Assembly (NCBI GenBank): GCA_030043595.1
Contig: JASHXJ010000290.1
Span: forward strand, 1-6,750
Reading direction: 5' to 3'
Origin: Trebonia sp.
Lineage (GTDB): Bacteria > Actinomycetota > Actinomycetes > Streptosporangiales > Streptosporangiaceae
Length of the DNA: 6,750 bases
Below the pieces are notes generated by a model. It was not told the origin of the DNA. It made no database searches and was given only the letters and a program-made list of their open reading frames with translations. The stretch's first letter is position 1. The number at the start of each line of letters is the position of its first letter. This document shows positions 1 through 6,681 of this stretch, in pieces. Position numbers and translations under genes: made by a program.

Positions 1-176
1 TGGTTGGCCTCCCACACCGGGGTGATCGACTCGTCGATCAGCCCGCGCGGTGCCCGGCCGCGCTCGTCGCCGCCGGCCAGCAGGTCCCACAGGCCGCCGC
101 CGAAGTCGGCTCCGCCCAGCACGGCGTACAAGGTGATCCCGGCGAGCAGGATGCCGCCCACCGCGGCGGCAGCCAT
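1..176 (-). CDS. cydB: Cytochrome bd-type quinol oxidase subunit II, N-terminal part (runs off the left edge)
   Basis: Only the first 58 codons are present. CydB is the second integral-membrane subunit of cytochrome bd oxidase; it pairs with CydA, which carries the haems, and the complex reduces O2 to water with electrons from quinol. The visible protein starts MAAAAVGGILLAGITLYAVL and continues with GGADFGGGLWDLL, the typical first transmembrane helix and glycine-rich turn of CydB, then RGLIDESITPVWEAN, a segment well conserved in the family. The ATG at 176-174 overlaps the cydA stop (TGATG), so the two are translationally coupled. A GGAG at 185-182 stands 5 nt before this ATG and supports it; a GTG one codon upstream is possible. 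The rest of the gene lies outside the window, so completeness cannot be judged. Confidence 0.93.
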   Translation of the reverse strand, partial: MAAAAVGGILLAGITLYAVLGGADFGGGLWDLLAGGDERGRAPRGLIDESITPVWEAN

Positions 177-1552
177 CACGACTCCGGCCGGCCCGCACGC
201 TGCCCCGCGGAGGCAGCCGACGGGCCGTAGGGAACGCAGACCTCGGCCGCGTCGCCGCGGCGCCACCGGCGGGCGAGCATCCGGATGATGGCGATCGTCG
301 CGGCGCCGATCACCGCGTACAGCCCGACGACCACGCTCAGGCTGGTCAGCACACCGCCGTTCGTGGTCGCCGCTTCGGTAGTGGTCTGCAGGCGGTACAC
401 CACCCACGGCTGGCGGCCGACCTCGGTGACAACCCAGCCGCACTCCATGGCCACGATCGCGGCAACGCCGCTGACCGCGCCGAGCCACCAGAACAGCCGC
501 TGCCTCGGCAGACGCCGGCGGCGCCACCACTCCCAGGCTGCCCACAGCCCGGCGAGCAGCAGCAGGAATCCCAGCCCGACCATGGCGTCGAAACACAGGT
601 GGATCAGCCACACGACGGGCGGACGGTCGGCGGGCGGGACGCTGTCCCAGCCGGTGACCTGGGTTCCCGGCCCGAATCCGACCAGCAGCGAGTCCAGGTC
701 CGGGATCTTCACCCCCGCGTAGACGTGCCCGTTGACGTAGAAGCCGGCCAGCCATTCGGGGACTTGCCTGGAAGTCGTCGCGACGTACTCCATCGCCGCG
801 AACTTCACCGGCTGGTCGTGCGCGATGGCGCGCGCCGCCGTGTCGCCGACGAAGATCTGGAACGGGGTCAGTAGCGCCGCAGGGACGAACCCGAGCGCGA
901 ACCCGGTGTAGTGGTAGCGGTCCCGGCGGCCGCGCAGGATGCCGGCGGCATACACCCCCGCCACGGTGAACCCGGCGACCATGTAGGCGGCCAGGATCAT
1001 GTGCGGCATCTCGTAGATGGCAGCGTGGTTGAAGTACACCTGCCAGACATTGACCGAGGTGATCCGGCCGTTCACCTCCGTGAAGCCGCCCGGCTGGTTC
1101 ATCCAGGCGTTGACCGCGATCACCGACATCGCCCCGAAGACCCCGCTGACCGCGATCGGCACCCCGCTCCAGAAGTGCGCCCAGCCGGGCAGCCGCTGCC
1201 AGCCCCACAGGTAGATCCCGGCGAAGATCGCCTCAAGGAAGAAGAAGATGCCCTCGACGCCGAACGGGAACCCGAGCACCGCCCCGTACTGGCGCATCAG
1301 GCCGGGCCACAGCAGGCCCATCTCGAAGGAGAGCACAGTGCCGGTCACCGCGCCGACCGCGATCAGCACGCCCATGACCTGCGACCAGCGGCGCGCTAGC
1401 CGCAGCGCCGTCTCGTCGTGCCGTCGCAGGCCGGCGAACTCGGCGAGCAGCACGATCGTCGGCAGCGCGACGCCCATGCAGGCAAGGATGATGTGAAACC
1501 CGAGCGTGGTCGCCATCTGCGCCCGCGCCGGGAGGACCGAGTCGTAGCTCAC
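176..1552 (-). CDS. cydA: Cytochrome bd-type quinol oxidase subunit I
   Basis: CydA carries the quinol site and haems b558, b595 and d of the membrane-bound bd oxidase, which reduces O2 to water without pumping protons. Numbering from the GTG at 1552 (458 aa), the family's key residues are all visible: His20 (cf. E. coli His19), Glu100 and Glu107 (cf. Glu99, Glu107), His184 in YEMPHM (cf. His186), Lys250 and Glu255 in the Q-loop segment QPVKFAAMEY, Met369, and the GRQPW motif at 379-383. About nine hydrophobic helices are apparent. The protein is shorter than E. coli CydA (522 aa) because the Q-loop is of the short type common in Actinobacteria and Firmicutes. The open frame extends to a TTG at 1561. 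I prefer GTG 1552 because it gives the usual N-terminus and residue numbering; neither has a strong ribosome-binding site. The gene is the first of a cydAB operon divergent from the formate dehydrogenase operon. The C-terminal tail, from about residue 430, is Arg/Ala-rich and not conserved. Confidence 0.95.
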   Translation of the reverse strand: MSYDSVLPARAQMATTLGFHIILACMGVALPTIVLLAEFAGLRRHDETALRLARRWSQVMGVLIAVGAVTGTVLSFEMGLLWPGLMRQYGAVLGFPFGVEGIFFFLEAIFAGIYLWGWQRLPGWAHFWSGVPIAVSGVFGAMSVIAVNAWMNQPGGFTEVNGRITSVNVWQVYFNHAAIYEMPHMILAAYMVAGFTVAGVYAAGILRGRRDRYHYTGFALGFVPAALLTPFQIFVGDTAARAIAHDQPVKFAAMEYVATTSRQVPEWLAGFYVNGHVYAGVKIPDLDSLLVGFGPGTQVTGWDSVPPADRPPVVWLIHLCFDAMVGLGFLLLLAGLWAAWEWWRRRRLPRQRLFWWLGAVSGVAAIVAMECGWVVTEVGRQPWVVYRLQTTTEAATTNGGVLTSLSVVVGLYAVIGAATIAIIRMLARRWRRGDAAEVCVPYGPSAASAGQRAGRPES

Positions 1553-1625
1553 TGGCCCCAAAGGTAGCCGCCATGACAGCGCAACGTAAAGTCTTAACTA
1601 CCTATAGTTGCGAAATGGAGCTGAG
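1553..1625. promoter_or_regulatory. Divergent intergenic region between cydA and the formate dehydrogenase operon
   Basis: This gap of about 73 bp is the only non-coding stretch between genes and must hold the start signals of both divergent operons. It is AT-rich relative to its surroundings in 1583-1616. On the plus strand TATAGT at 1603-1608 is a reasonable -10 hexamer, placing a transcript start just before the GGAG at 1617-1620; I see no good -35 for it. On the minus strand TACGTT (1588-1583) fits TANNNT, also without a clear -35. A 5-bp inverted repeat, AACTA-CCTA-TAGTT (1596-1609), overlaps the plus-strand -10 candidate and could be an operator, but is short enough to be chance. That the region is a shared control region is well supported by layout; the individual boxes are guesses. 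Confidence 0.5.
1617..1620 (+). promoter_or_regulatory. Ribosome-binding site deciding the start of the formate dehydrogenase gene
   Basis: GGAG stands 5 nt before the ATG at 1626. It favours this start over the TTG at 1608 in the same frame, which has no Shine-Dalgarno sequence and lies within the candidate -10 region. Confidence 0.65.
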
Positions 1626-4600
1626 ATGGCGGATCGCGCGTGGCTCCGATGGCCAGTCGCCCGGCAGCTGACCGGCCCTGACAAGCTGGGCCGCGGAGCG
1701 GCGACCAGGAGCAGGAGAACCGACAGCATCGCGCCGCGGATCCGCGGCGCCGACCGCGTTGTCAAGTCGGTCTGCCCGTATTGCGCGGTCGGCTGCGCCC
1801 AGCAGGTCTACGTCAGGGACGAGCAGGTCATCCAGATCGAGGGCGACCCGGATTCCCCGGTCAGCCGCGGCAGGCTCTGCCCGAAGGGATCGGCCTCGCT
1901 GCAGCTCACCACCGGGGCCGCCAGGGAGTACCGGGTCAGGTACCGCCGGCCGTTCGGGACCGACTGGGAAGACCTGGACCTCGAGGCGGCCATGGACATG
2001 ATCGCCGACCGGGTGATCGAGTCCCGCCGCAAGGGCTGGCAGCAGGAGGTGGACGGCAAGCCGGTCCGGCGGACGCTCGGCTTCGCCAGCCTCGGCGGCG
2101 CGACGCTCGACAACGAGGAGAACTACCTCATCAAGAAGCTGTTCACGGCGCTGGGCGCGATCCAGATCGAGAACCAGGCGCGCATTTGACACTCCGCCAC
2201 CGTCCCCGGTCTGGGGGCTTCGTTCGGCCGCGGCGGCGCCACCAACTTCCTGCAGGACCTGGCCAACGCGGACTGCATCCTCATCGAGGGCTCGAACATG
2301 GCCGAGGCGCACCCGGTTGGCTTCCAGTGGGTGATGGAGGCCAAGCAGCGCGGTGCCACGGTCATCCACGTCGACCCGCGGTTCACCCGGACCAGCGCGC
2401 ACGCCGATGTGTACGTGCCCATCCGGGCCGGGGCCGACATCGCGTTCGTCGGCGGGATCATCAACTACGTCCTGCAGCATGACAGGTACTTCCGTGACTA
2501 CGTGCTCGCCTACACCAACGCGTCCGCCGTCCTCAGCGAGGACTTCGCCGACACCGAGGACCTCGATGGCGTGTTCTCCGGCCTGGACCGCGAGCTTCGG
2601 ATGTACGACATGGAAACCTGGCGGTACCAGCGCAGCGAGGTGCGCGCCGCCGCCGGTGACCGCACCCCGCTGCGCGACCGGTTCACGCCGCAGCAGCTGC
2701 GCCAGGTGCGGCGGGCGGCACGCGGGGAGGCGCACGGGTCAGGTGGCGGCGCGGTGGACCCGGTGCACGACGCCGACGAGACCCTGCAGCACCCGCGGTG
2801 CGTGTTCCAGGTCCTGAAGCGGCATTTCGCGCGCTACACCCCTGAGCTGGTCGCCGAGGTGGCCGGCGTGCCGGAGGAGACGTTCCTGCGTGTCTGCGAG
2901 CTGGTGACGGCGAACTCCGGACGCGACCGCACCACGACGTTCGTCTACAGCCTGGGCTGGACGCAGCACACCGTCGGCGTCCAGTACATCCGCACCGCGG
3001 CGATCCTGCAGTCCCTGCTCGGCAACATGGGCCGTCCGGGCGGCGGGATCCTCGCGCTGCGCGGCCACGCGTCCATTCAGGGCTCGACTGACATCCCGAC
3101 CCTGTTCGACCTGCTGCCCGGCTACCTCCCCATGCCGCACGCCTACGGAAACGAGGACCTGGACACGTACGTCGCCGCGGAGAGCCTGAGCAAGGGCTTC
3201 TGGGCCGACACCAGGAACTACATGGTCAGCCTGCTGAAGGCGTGGTGGGGCGACACGGCGACGGCCGGCAACGACTTCTGTTACGCCTACCTGCCCCGGC
3301 TGACCGGCAGCCACAGCACGTACGAGACCGTCTTGTCGCAGCTCAGCGGCGTGTGCACCGGCTACTTCCTGCTCGGCCAGAACCCGGCCGTCGGCTCTGC
3401 CAACGCCCGCATGCAGCGGATGGGAATGGCCAGCCTGGACTGGCTCGTGGTTCGTGACTTCTCGATGATCGAGAGCGCCACCTGGTGGCGGGACGGGCCG
3501 GAGATCGAGACCGAGCAGATGCGTACCGAAGACATCAAGACGGAGGTGTTCTTCCTGCCGGCGGCCGCGCACACGGAGAAGAACGGCAGCTTCACCAACA
3601 CCCAGCGGATGCTGCAGTGGCACCACGCGGCGGTGGAGCCGGCCGGGGATGCCCGCAGCGACCTGTGGTTCGCCTATCACCTGGGCCGCCGCATCAGGCA
3701 GAAGCTGGCCGCGTCCAGCGCCGAGACGGACCGGGACCGCCCGGTGCTCGACCTCACCTGGGACTACCCGGTCAGGGGGCCGCTGGCGGAACCCGACGCC
3801 GAGGCCGTCCTGGCTGAGGTCAGCGGATGGGGCGCGGACCGCACTCCGCTCTCTTCCTACACGGAGCTGAACGACGACGGCTCCACCTCGTGCGGATGCT
3901 GGATCTACTGCGGGGTGTACGCGGGGGGCGTGAACCAGGCGGCGCGCCGCACACCCGGCGGTACGCAGGACTGGGTGGCGGCGGACTGGGGCTGGGCATG
4001 GCCGGCGAACCGGCGGGTGCTGTACAACCGGGCGTCCGCCGATCCGGACGGCCGGCCGTGGAGCGATCGCAAGGCGCTGGTCTGGTGGGACCAGGCAACG
4101 CGCCGGTGGACAGGTCACGACGTGCCGGACTTCATCGCCGACCGGCCGCCGGATTACCGCCCGGCGGCGGATGCCAGGGGAACCGAGGCGATTTCCGGCA
4201 CCGACGCGTTCATCATGCAGGGCGACGGCAAGGCCTGGCTGTTCGCGCCGGCCGGCCTGGTGGACGGGCCGCTGCCGGTGCACTACGAGCCGCAGGAATC
4301 CCCGTTCAGCAACGTGCTGCACGGCCAGCAGCACAACCCGGTCCGCGAGGTCCTCACCCACCCGCTGAACCTGTACCAGCCGAGCGGGGACGAGCCGGGA
4401 TCCGAGGTGTTCCCCTACGTGGCGACCACCTACCGGCTCACCGAGCATCACACGGCGGGGGGCATGTCGAGATTCCTGCCCTACCTCGCGGAGCTGCAGC
4501 CGGCCTTCTTCTGCGAGGTGTCGCCGGAACTCGCCGCCGAACGCGGCCTCGAGCACGCCGGCTGGGCCACGATCGTCACCGCCCGCAGCGCGATCGAGGC

Positions 4601-4886
4601 CCGCGTGCTGGTTACCAGGCGGATACAGCCGCTGCGGATGCGGGGCCGGGTGGTGCACCAGGTCGGCCTGCCCTGGCACTGGGGCCCGAACGGGCTGACC
4701 ACCGGGGACGCGGCCAACGAGCTCGTGCACCTGGCCCTCGACCCCAACGTGTACATCCAGGAGGACAAGGCGCTGGCCTGCGACATCCGCCCCGGCCGCC
4801 GGCCACGCGGACCCGCCCTGCTGGACCTGGTCCGCGAGTACCGGCAGCGCGCCGCCATCACCCTGAAGACAGGAACGGATACATGA
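1626..4886 (+). CDS. Selenocysteine-containing formate dehydrogenase, catalytic (alpha) subunit, FdnG/FdoG-like
   Basis: This subunit oxidises formate to CO2 at a bis-molybdopterin (Mo or W) site and passes electrons to an attached [4Fe-4S] cluster. Read with the TGA at 2187-2189 as selenocysteine it is one protein of 1086 residues, close to E. coli FdnG (about 1015). Visible in order: an N-terminal extension (1-48); the [4Fe-4S] motif Cys50, Cys53, Cys57 and Cys85, with the following CPKG lysine 87; Sec188-His189 after NQARI; AEAHPVGFQWVMEAK just after; PRFTRTSAHADVYVPIRAG; LGWTQH (443-448); ALRGHASIQG (477-486); TSCGCW (754-759); and the C-terminal molybdopterin-dinucleotide binding domain beginning near TTYRLTEH (934-941). 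No twin-arginine motif or hydrophobic signal is present, whereas FdnG and FdoG have one, so the enzyme is probably cytoplasmic. Relative to FdnG there is an insertion of about 40 residues within 333-385. The gene ends in TGAs read two ways: Sec internally, stop at 4884-4886. The stop overlaps the next ATG (ATGA). Maturation would need SelA/SelB/SelC and an FdhD-type factor, not seen here. Confidence 0.95.
2187..2189 (+). other. In-frame UGA codon read as selenocysteine (residue 188)
   Basis: The TGA falls between NQARI and HSATVPGL. E. coli FdnG has NQARV-Sec-HGPTVA at this place, where selenium ligates Mo/W and the next His is catalytic. Reading frame is unchanged across the codon (1626, 2187 and 2298 share one frame), and family similarity continues without a gap on both sides. 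This argues against a nonsense mutation or a frameshift. Confidence 0.95.
2190..2230 (+). promoter_or_regulatory. Bacterial SECIS element (SelB-binding hairpin in the mRNA)
   Basis: Immediately after the UGA the mRNA can fold into a hairpin with stem CCCC (2204-2207) and GGGG (2213-2216) around the loop GGUCU (2208-2212). The stem extends by U2203-G2217 wobble and G2202-C2218, giving 6 bp. In a register shifted by one base, U2203 is instead a bulge, resembling the bulged U that SelB contacts in E. coli fdhF. The loop equals the GGUCU apical loop of fdhF as I remember it, and begins 18 nt after the UGA, the same spacing. The lower stem is less clear (CCG 2194-2196 could pair with CGG 2225-2227). 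Role: binds SelB carrying Sec-tRNA so the ribosome inserts selenocysteine. The 3' boundary is approximate. Confidence 0.88.
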
Positions 4887-5686
4887 GCCTGGATCCCGCG
4901 GCCCGCTCGGGGTACGCCGACCACCCGCCCCGGATGGGGTTCTTCACCGACACGTCGGTGTGCATCGGCTGCAAGGCCTGCGAGGTCGCGTGCAAAGAGT
5001 GGAACGGGGTGCCCGAGGACGGGCTCGAGCTGACGGGCATGTCCTACGACAACACCCAGAGCCTGGGCGCCTCCACCTGGCGGCATGTGGCGTTCATCGA
5101 GCAGATCGACCATCCCGGGCAGCCCCGCTGGCTGATGGCCAGCGACGTCTGCAAGCACTGCACCGAGGCGGGCTGCCTGGACGTATGCCCTACCGGGGCG
5201 CTGCTGCGCACCGAGTTCGGCACGGTGGTGGTCCAGGACGACGTCTGCAACGGGTGCGGCAACTGCGTGGCGGCCTGCCCGTTCGGGGTCATCGGGCGGC
5301 GGGAAACCGACGGCGGCGCGCACAAGTGCACGCTGTGCTACGACCGGATCGGAGACGGCCTGACCCCGGCCTGCGCCAAGGCGTGCCCGACCGAGTCGAT
5401 TCAGTTCGGCCCGCTCGATGAGCTGCGGGACCGGGCGCAGGCCCGGCTGGAGACGCTGCACGAGGCCGGCGTCGCCGGCGCCCAGCTGTACGGGGAGGAT
5501 CCGGGAAACGGCATCGGCGGCGCCGGCGCGTTCTTCCTGCTGCTAGACGAGCCGGAGGTGTACGGCCTGCCGCCCGACCCGGTGGTGACGACGCGCGACC
5601 TGCCCAGGATGTGGCGGCACGTGGCGAGCGCCGCGGCAGCGCTGGCCGCCGCTGCGCTGATTTCCGGCCTCGGGGGCAGGGCGTGA
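4883..5686 (+). CDS. Formate dehydrogenase iron-sulfur (beta) subunit, FdnH/HybA-like, four [4Fe-4S] clusters
   Basis: This 267-residue protein is a DMSO-reductase-family electron-transfer subunit that carries electrons from the catalytic subunit towards the quinone-reducing membrane subunit. Sixteen cysteines form four ferredoxin-type sets: 27, 30, 33, 37 (CIGCKACEVAC); 90, 93, 98, 102; 122, 125, 128, 132 (CNGCGNCVAAC); and 149, 152, 164, 168. The CKEWN following the first set is typical of FDH beta subunits. The last ~25 residues (about 243-267) are an Ala/Leu-rich hydrophobic stretch, a likely single membrane anchor in the place where E. coli FdnH has its C-terminal helix, but shorter and without the polar tail. 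No signal peptide is seen. The ATG at 4883 overlaps the previous stop (ATGA), with AGGA at 4871-4874 as ribosome-binding site. The TGA stop overlaps the GTG of the next gene. Family assignment is firm; the exact partner assignment rests on gene order. Confidence 0.95.
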   Translation: MSLDPAARSGYADHPPRMGFFTDTSVCIGCKACEVACKEWNGVPEDGLELTGMSYDNTQSLGASTWRHVAFIEQIDHPGQPRWLMASDVCKHCTEAGCLDVCPTGALLRTEFGTVVVQDDVCNGCGNCVAACPFGVIGRRETDGGAHKCTLCYDRIGDGLTPACAKACPTESIQFGPLDELRDRAQARLETLHEAGVAGAQLYGEDPGNGIGGAGAFFLLLDEPEVYGLPPDPVVTTRDLPRMWRHVASAAAALAAAALISGLGGRA

Positions 5687-6681
5687 AGCGCGACGAGCAG
5701 CTGATGGTGCCGGCGGCGGAGTTCGGGTCCTACTACGGGAGGCCGGTCATCAAGGAGCCGGTCTGGGGGGCGCCGGCGATCCCCGGCTACCTGTTCCTCG
5801 GCGGGCTGGCCGGCGCCTCCTCGCCGCTGGCCGCCGTCGCGGAGTTCTCCGGCCGCCCCGGCCTGGCGCTGGCGGCCAAGACCACCGCTGCCGGCGCGAT
5901 CGGCCTGTCCGTCGTCGCGCTCGTGCAGGACCTGGGCCGCCCGACCCGGTTTCACCACATGCTGCGTGTCTTCAAGCCGACCTCCCCGATGAGCGTCGGC
6001 AGCTGGCTGCTCTCCGCCTACGGCCCGGCCGCCGGCGCGGCCGCGGCGTGCGCGATCACCGGCCTGCTGCCCGCGGCCGGCCGGGTGGCAACGGTCGCGG
6101 CGGCGGTCACCGGTCCCGCCGTGGCGGCCTACACGGCCGCGCTGCTCGCCGACACCGCCGTGCCGGCCTGGCACGAGGCGCACAGGGAGCTGCCCTACCT
6201 GTTCGTGAGCTCGGCCGCCACCGCGGCGGGCGGGCTCGGCCTGCTGCTGGTACGGCCGGAGCAGGCGGCGCCCGCTCGCAACCTGGCCCTGATCGGCGCC
6301 ACGGCCGAGCTCACCGCCAAGAGCCTGCTGCTGCAGCGCCTCGGCGAGGTTGCCGAGCCGTACCAGTCCGGCCGGGCGGGCCGGCTGATGGAGGCCGCGG
6401 AGATCCTGACCGCGGCCGGGCTGACCGCCGCGGCGGTCGGCGGCCGGAACCGGATCATCGCGGCCCTCGCCGGCGCGGCGCTCGTGGCCTCGTCGGCATT
6501 CACCCGGTTCGGCATCTTCTTCGCGGGGCGGATGTCGGCTGGCGACCCCAGGTACACCGTCGGCCCGCAACGCAACCGCAAGGACCGCAAGGACCGCGGG
6601 GATCGCGGGATCAGCCCGCCCCCGGCTGGGAAGCCTGCGCGGGCGCCTGCGGAGCGGGGCGATCTCGCCGCAGCACGGTGA
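5683..6681 (+). CDS. NrfD/PsrC-family membrane subunit (quinone-reactive anchor) of the formate dehydrogenase
   Basis: A 332-residue polytopic membrane protein of the NrfD/polysulfide reductase PsrC family. Members anchor molybdoenzyme/Fe-S complexes in the membrane and exchange electrons with (mena)quinone, without haem. The best marker is DLGRPTRFHHMLRVFK followed by PTSPMSVGSW (83-108), the NrfD signature between the second and third helices. About eight hydrophobic segments are evident, the first near residues 30-53 and the last near 258-281, followed by RMSAGDPRYTV. The tail after 296 is hydrophilic and contains KDR-KDR-GDR from a short tandem repeat. The GTG at 5683 overlaps the previous TGA (GTGA), and a GGGGG at 5672-5676 stands 6 nt before it. 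The open frame continues upstream to 5611, but that part lies inside the Fe-S gene and is not membrane-like. It replaces the cytochrome b FdnI found in E. coli FDH-N. The 3' end overlaps a convergent gene. Confidence 0.93.
   Translation: MKRDEQLMVPAAEFGSYYGRPVIKEPVWGAPAIPGYLFLGGLAGASSPLAAVAEFSGRPGLALAAKTTAAGAIGLSVVALVQDLGRPTRFHHMLRVFKPTSPMSVGSWLLSAYGPAAGAAAACAITGLLPAAGRVATVAAAVTGPAVAAYTAALLADTAVPAWHEAHRELPYLFVSSAATAAGGLGLLLVRPEQAAPARNLALIGATAELTAKSLLLQRLGEVAEPYQSGRAGRLMEAAEILTAAGLTAAAVGGRNRIIAALAGAALVASSAFTRFGIFFAGRMSAGDPRYTVGPQRNRKDRKDRGDRGISPPPAGKPARAPAERGDLAAAR
6580..6606 (+). repeat. Three 9-bp tandem units in the 3' end of the NrfD-type gene
   Basis: AAGGACCGC at 6580-6588 and 6589-6597 is exact; GGGGATCGC at 6598-6606 is a degenerate third unit, and CGCAACCGC just before (6571-6579) a weaker match. 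The unit is in frame and encodes KDR, KDR, GDR in the charged cytoplasmic or external tail after the last helix. It is likely slippage in a non-conserved tail, with no evident function. Confidence 0.7.

Noticed and set aside
1553..1561. TTG at 1561 as the cydA start
   Set aside because: It is possible, but it adds only three residues, is a rarer start codon and has no ribosome-binding site; GTG 1552 puts the haem ligands at the usual numbers.
1608..1625. TTG at 1608 as start of the FDH gene
   Set aside because: No ribosome-binding site precedes it and it overlaps the candidate -10; ATG 1626 has GGAG at 5 nt.
2187..2189. TGA as a nonsense mutation or sequencing error making a pseudogene
   Set aside because: It sits at the family's Sec position, is followed by the conserved His and a SECIS-like hairpin, and the frame is intact on both sides.
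1602..2735. A 377-residue open frame on the minus strand opposite the 5' half of the FDH gene
   Set aside because: It is a shadow of the real gene, with no known motif, and would occupy the control region.
2739..4730. A 663-residue open frame on the minus strand
   Set aside because: It lies antisense to the FDH catalytic gene, is Arg/Val/Gly-rich without recognisable domains, and is the usual shadow frame of high-GC coding DNA.
5611..5682. Upstream extension of the NrfD-type frame to 5611
   Set aside because: It falls within the Fe-S gene's C-terminal coding region and gives a polar Arg/Gly-rich leader; GTG 5683 has a good ribosome-binding site and a coupled overlap.
6605..6619. GCGGG-ATCAG-CCCGC inverted repeat as a terminator between the convergent genes
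   Set aside because: It has only a 5-bp stem, no U tract on either strand, and lies inside two coding frames; such GC palindromes are common in this composition.
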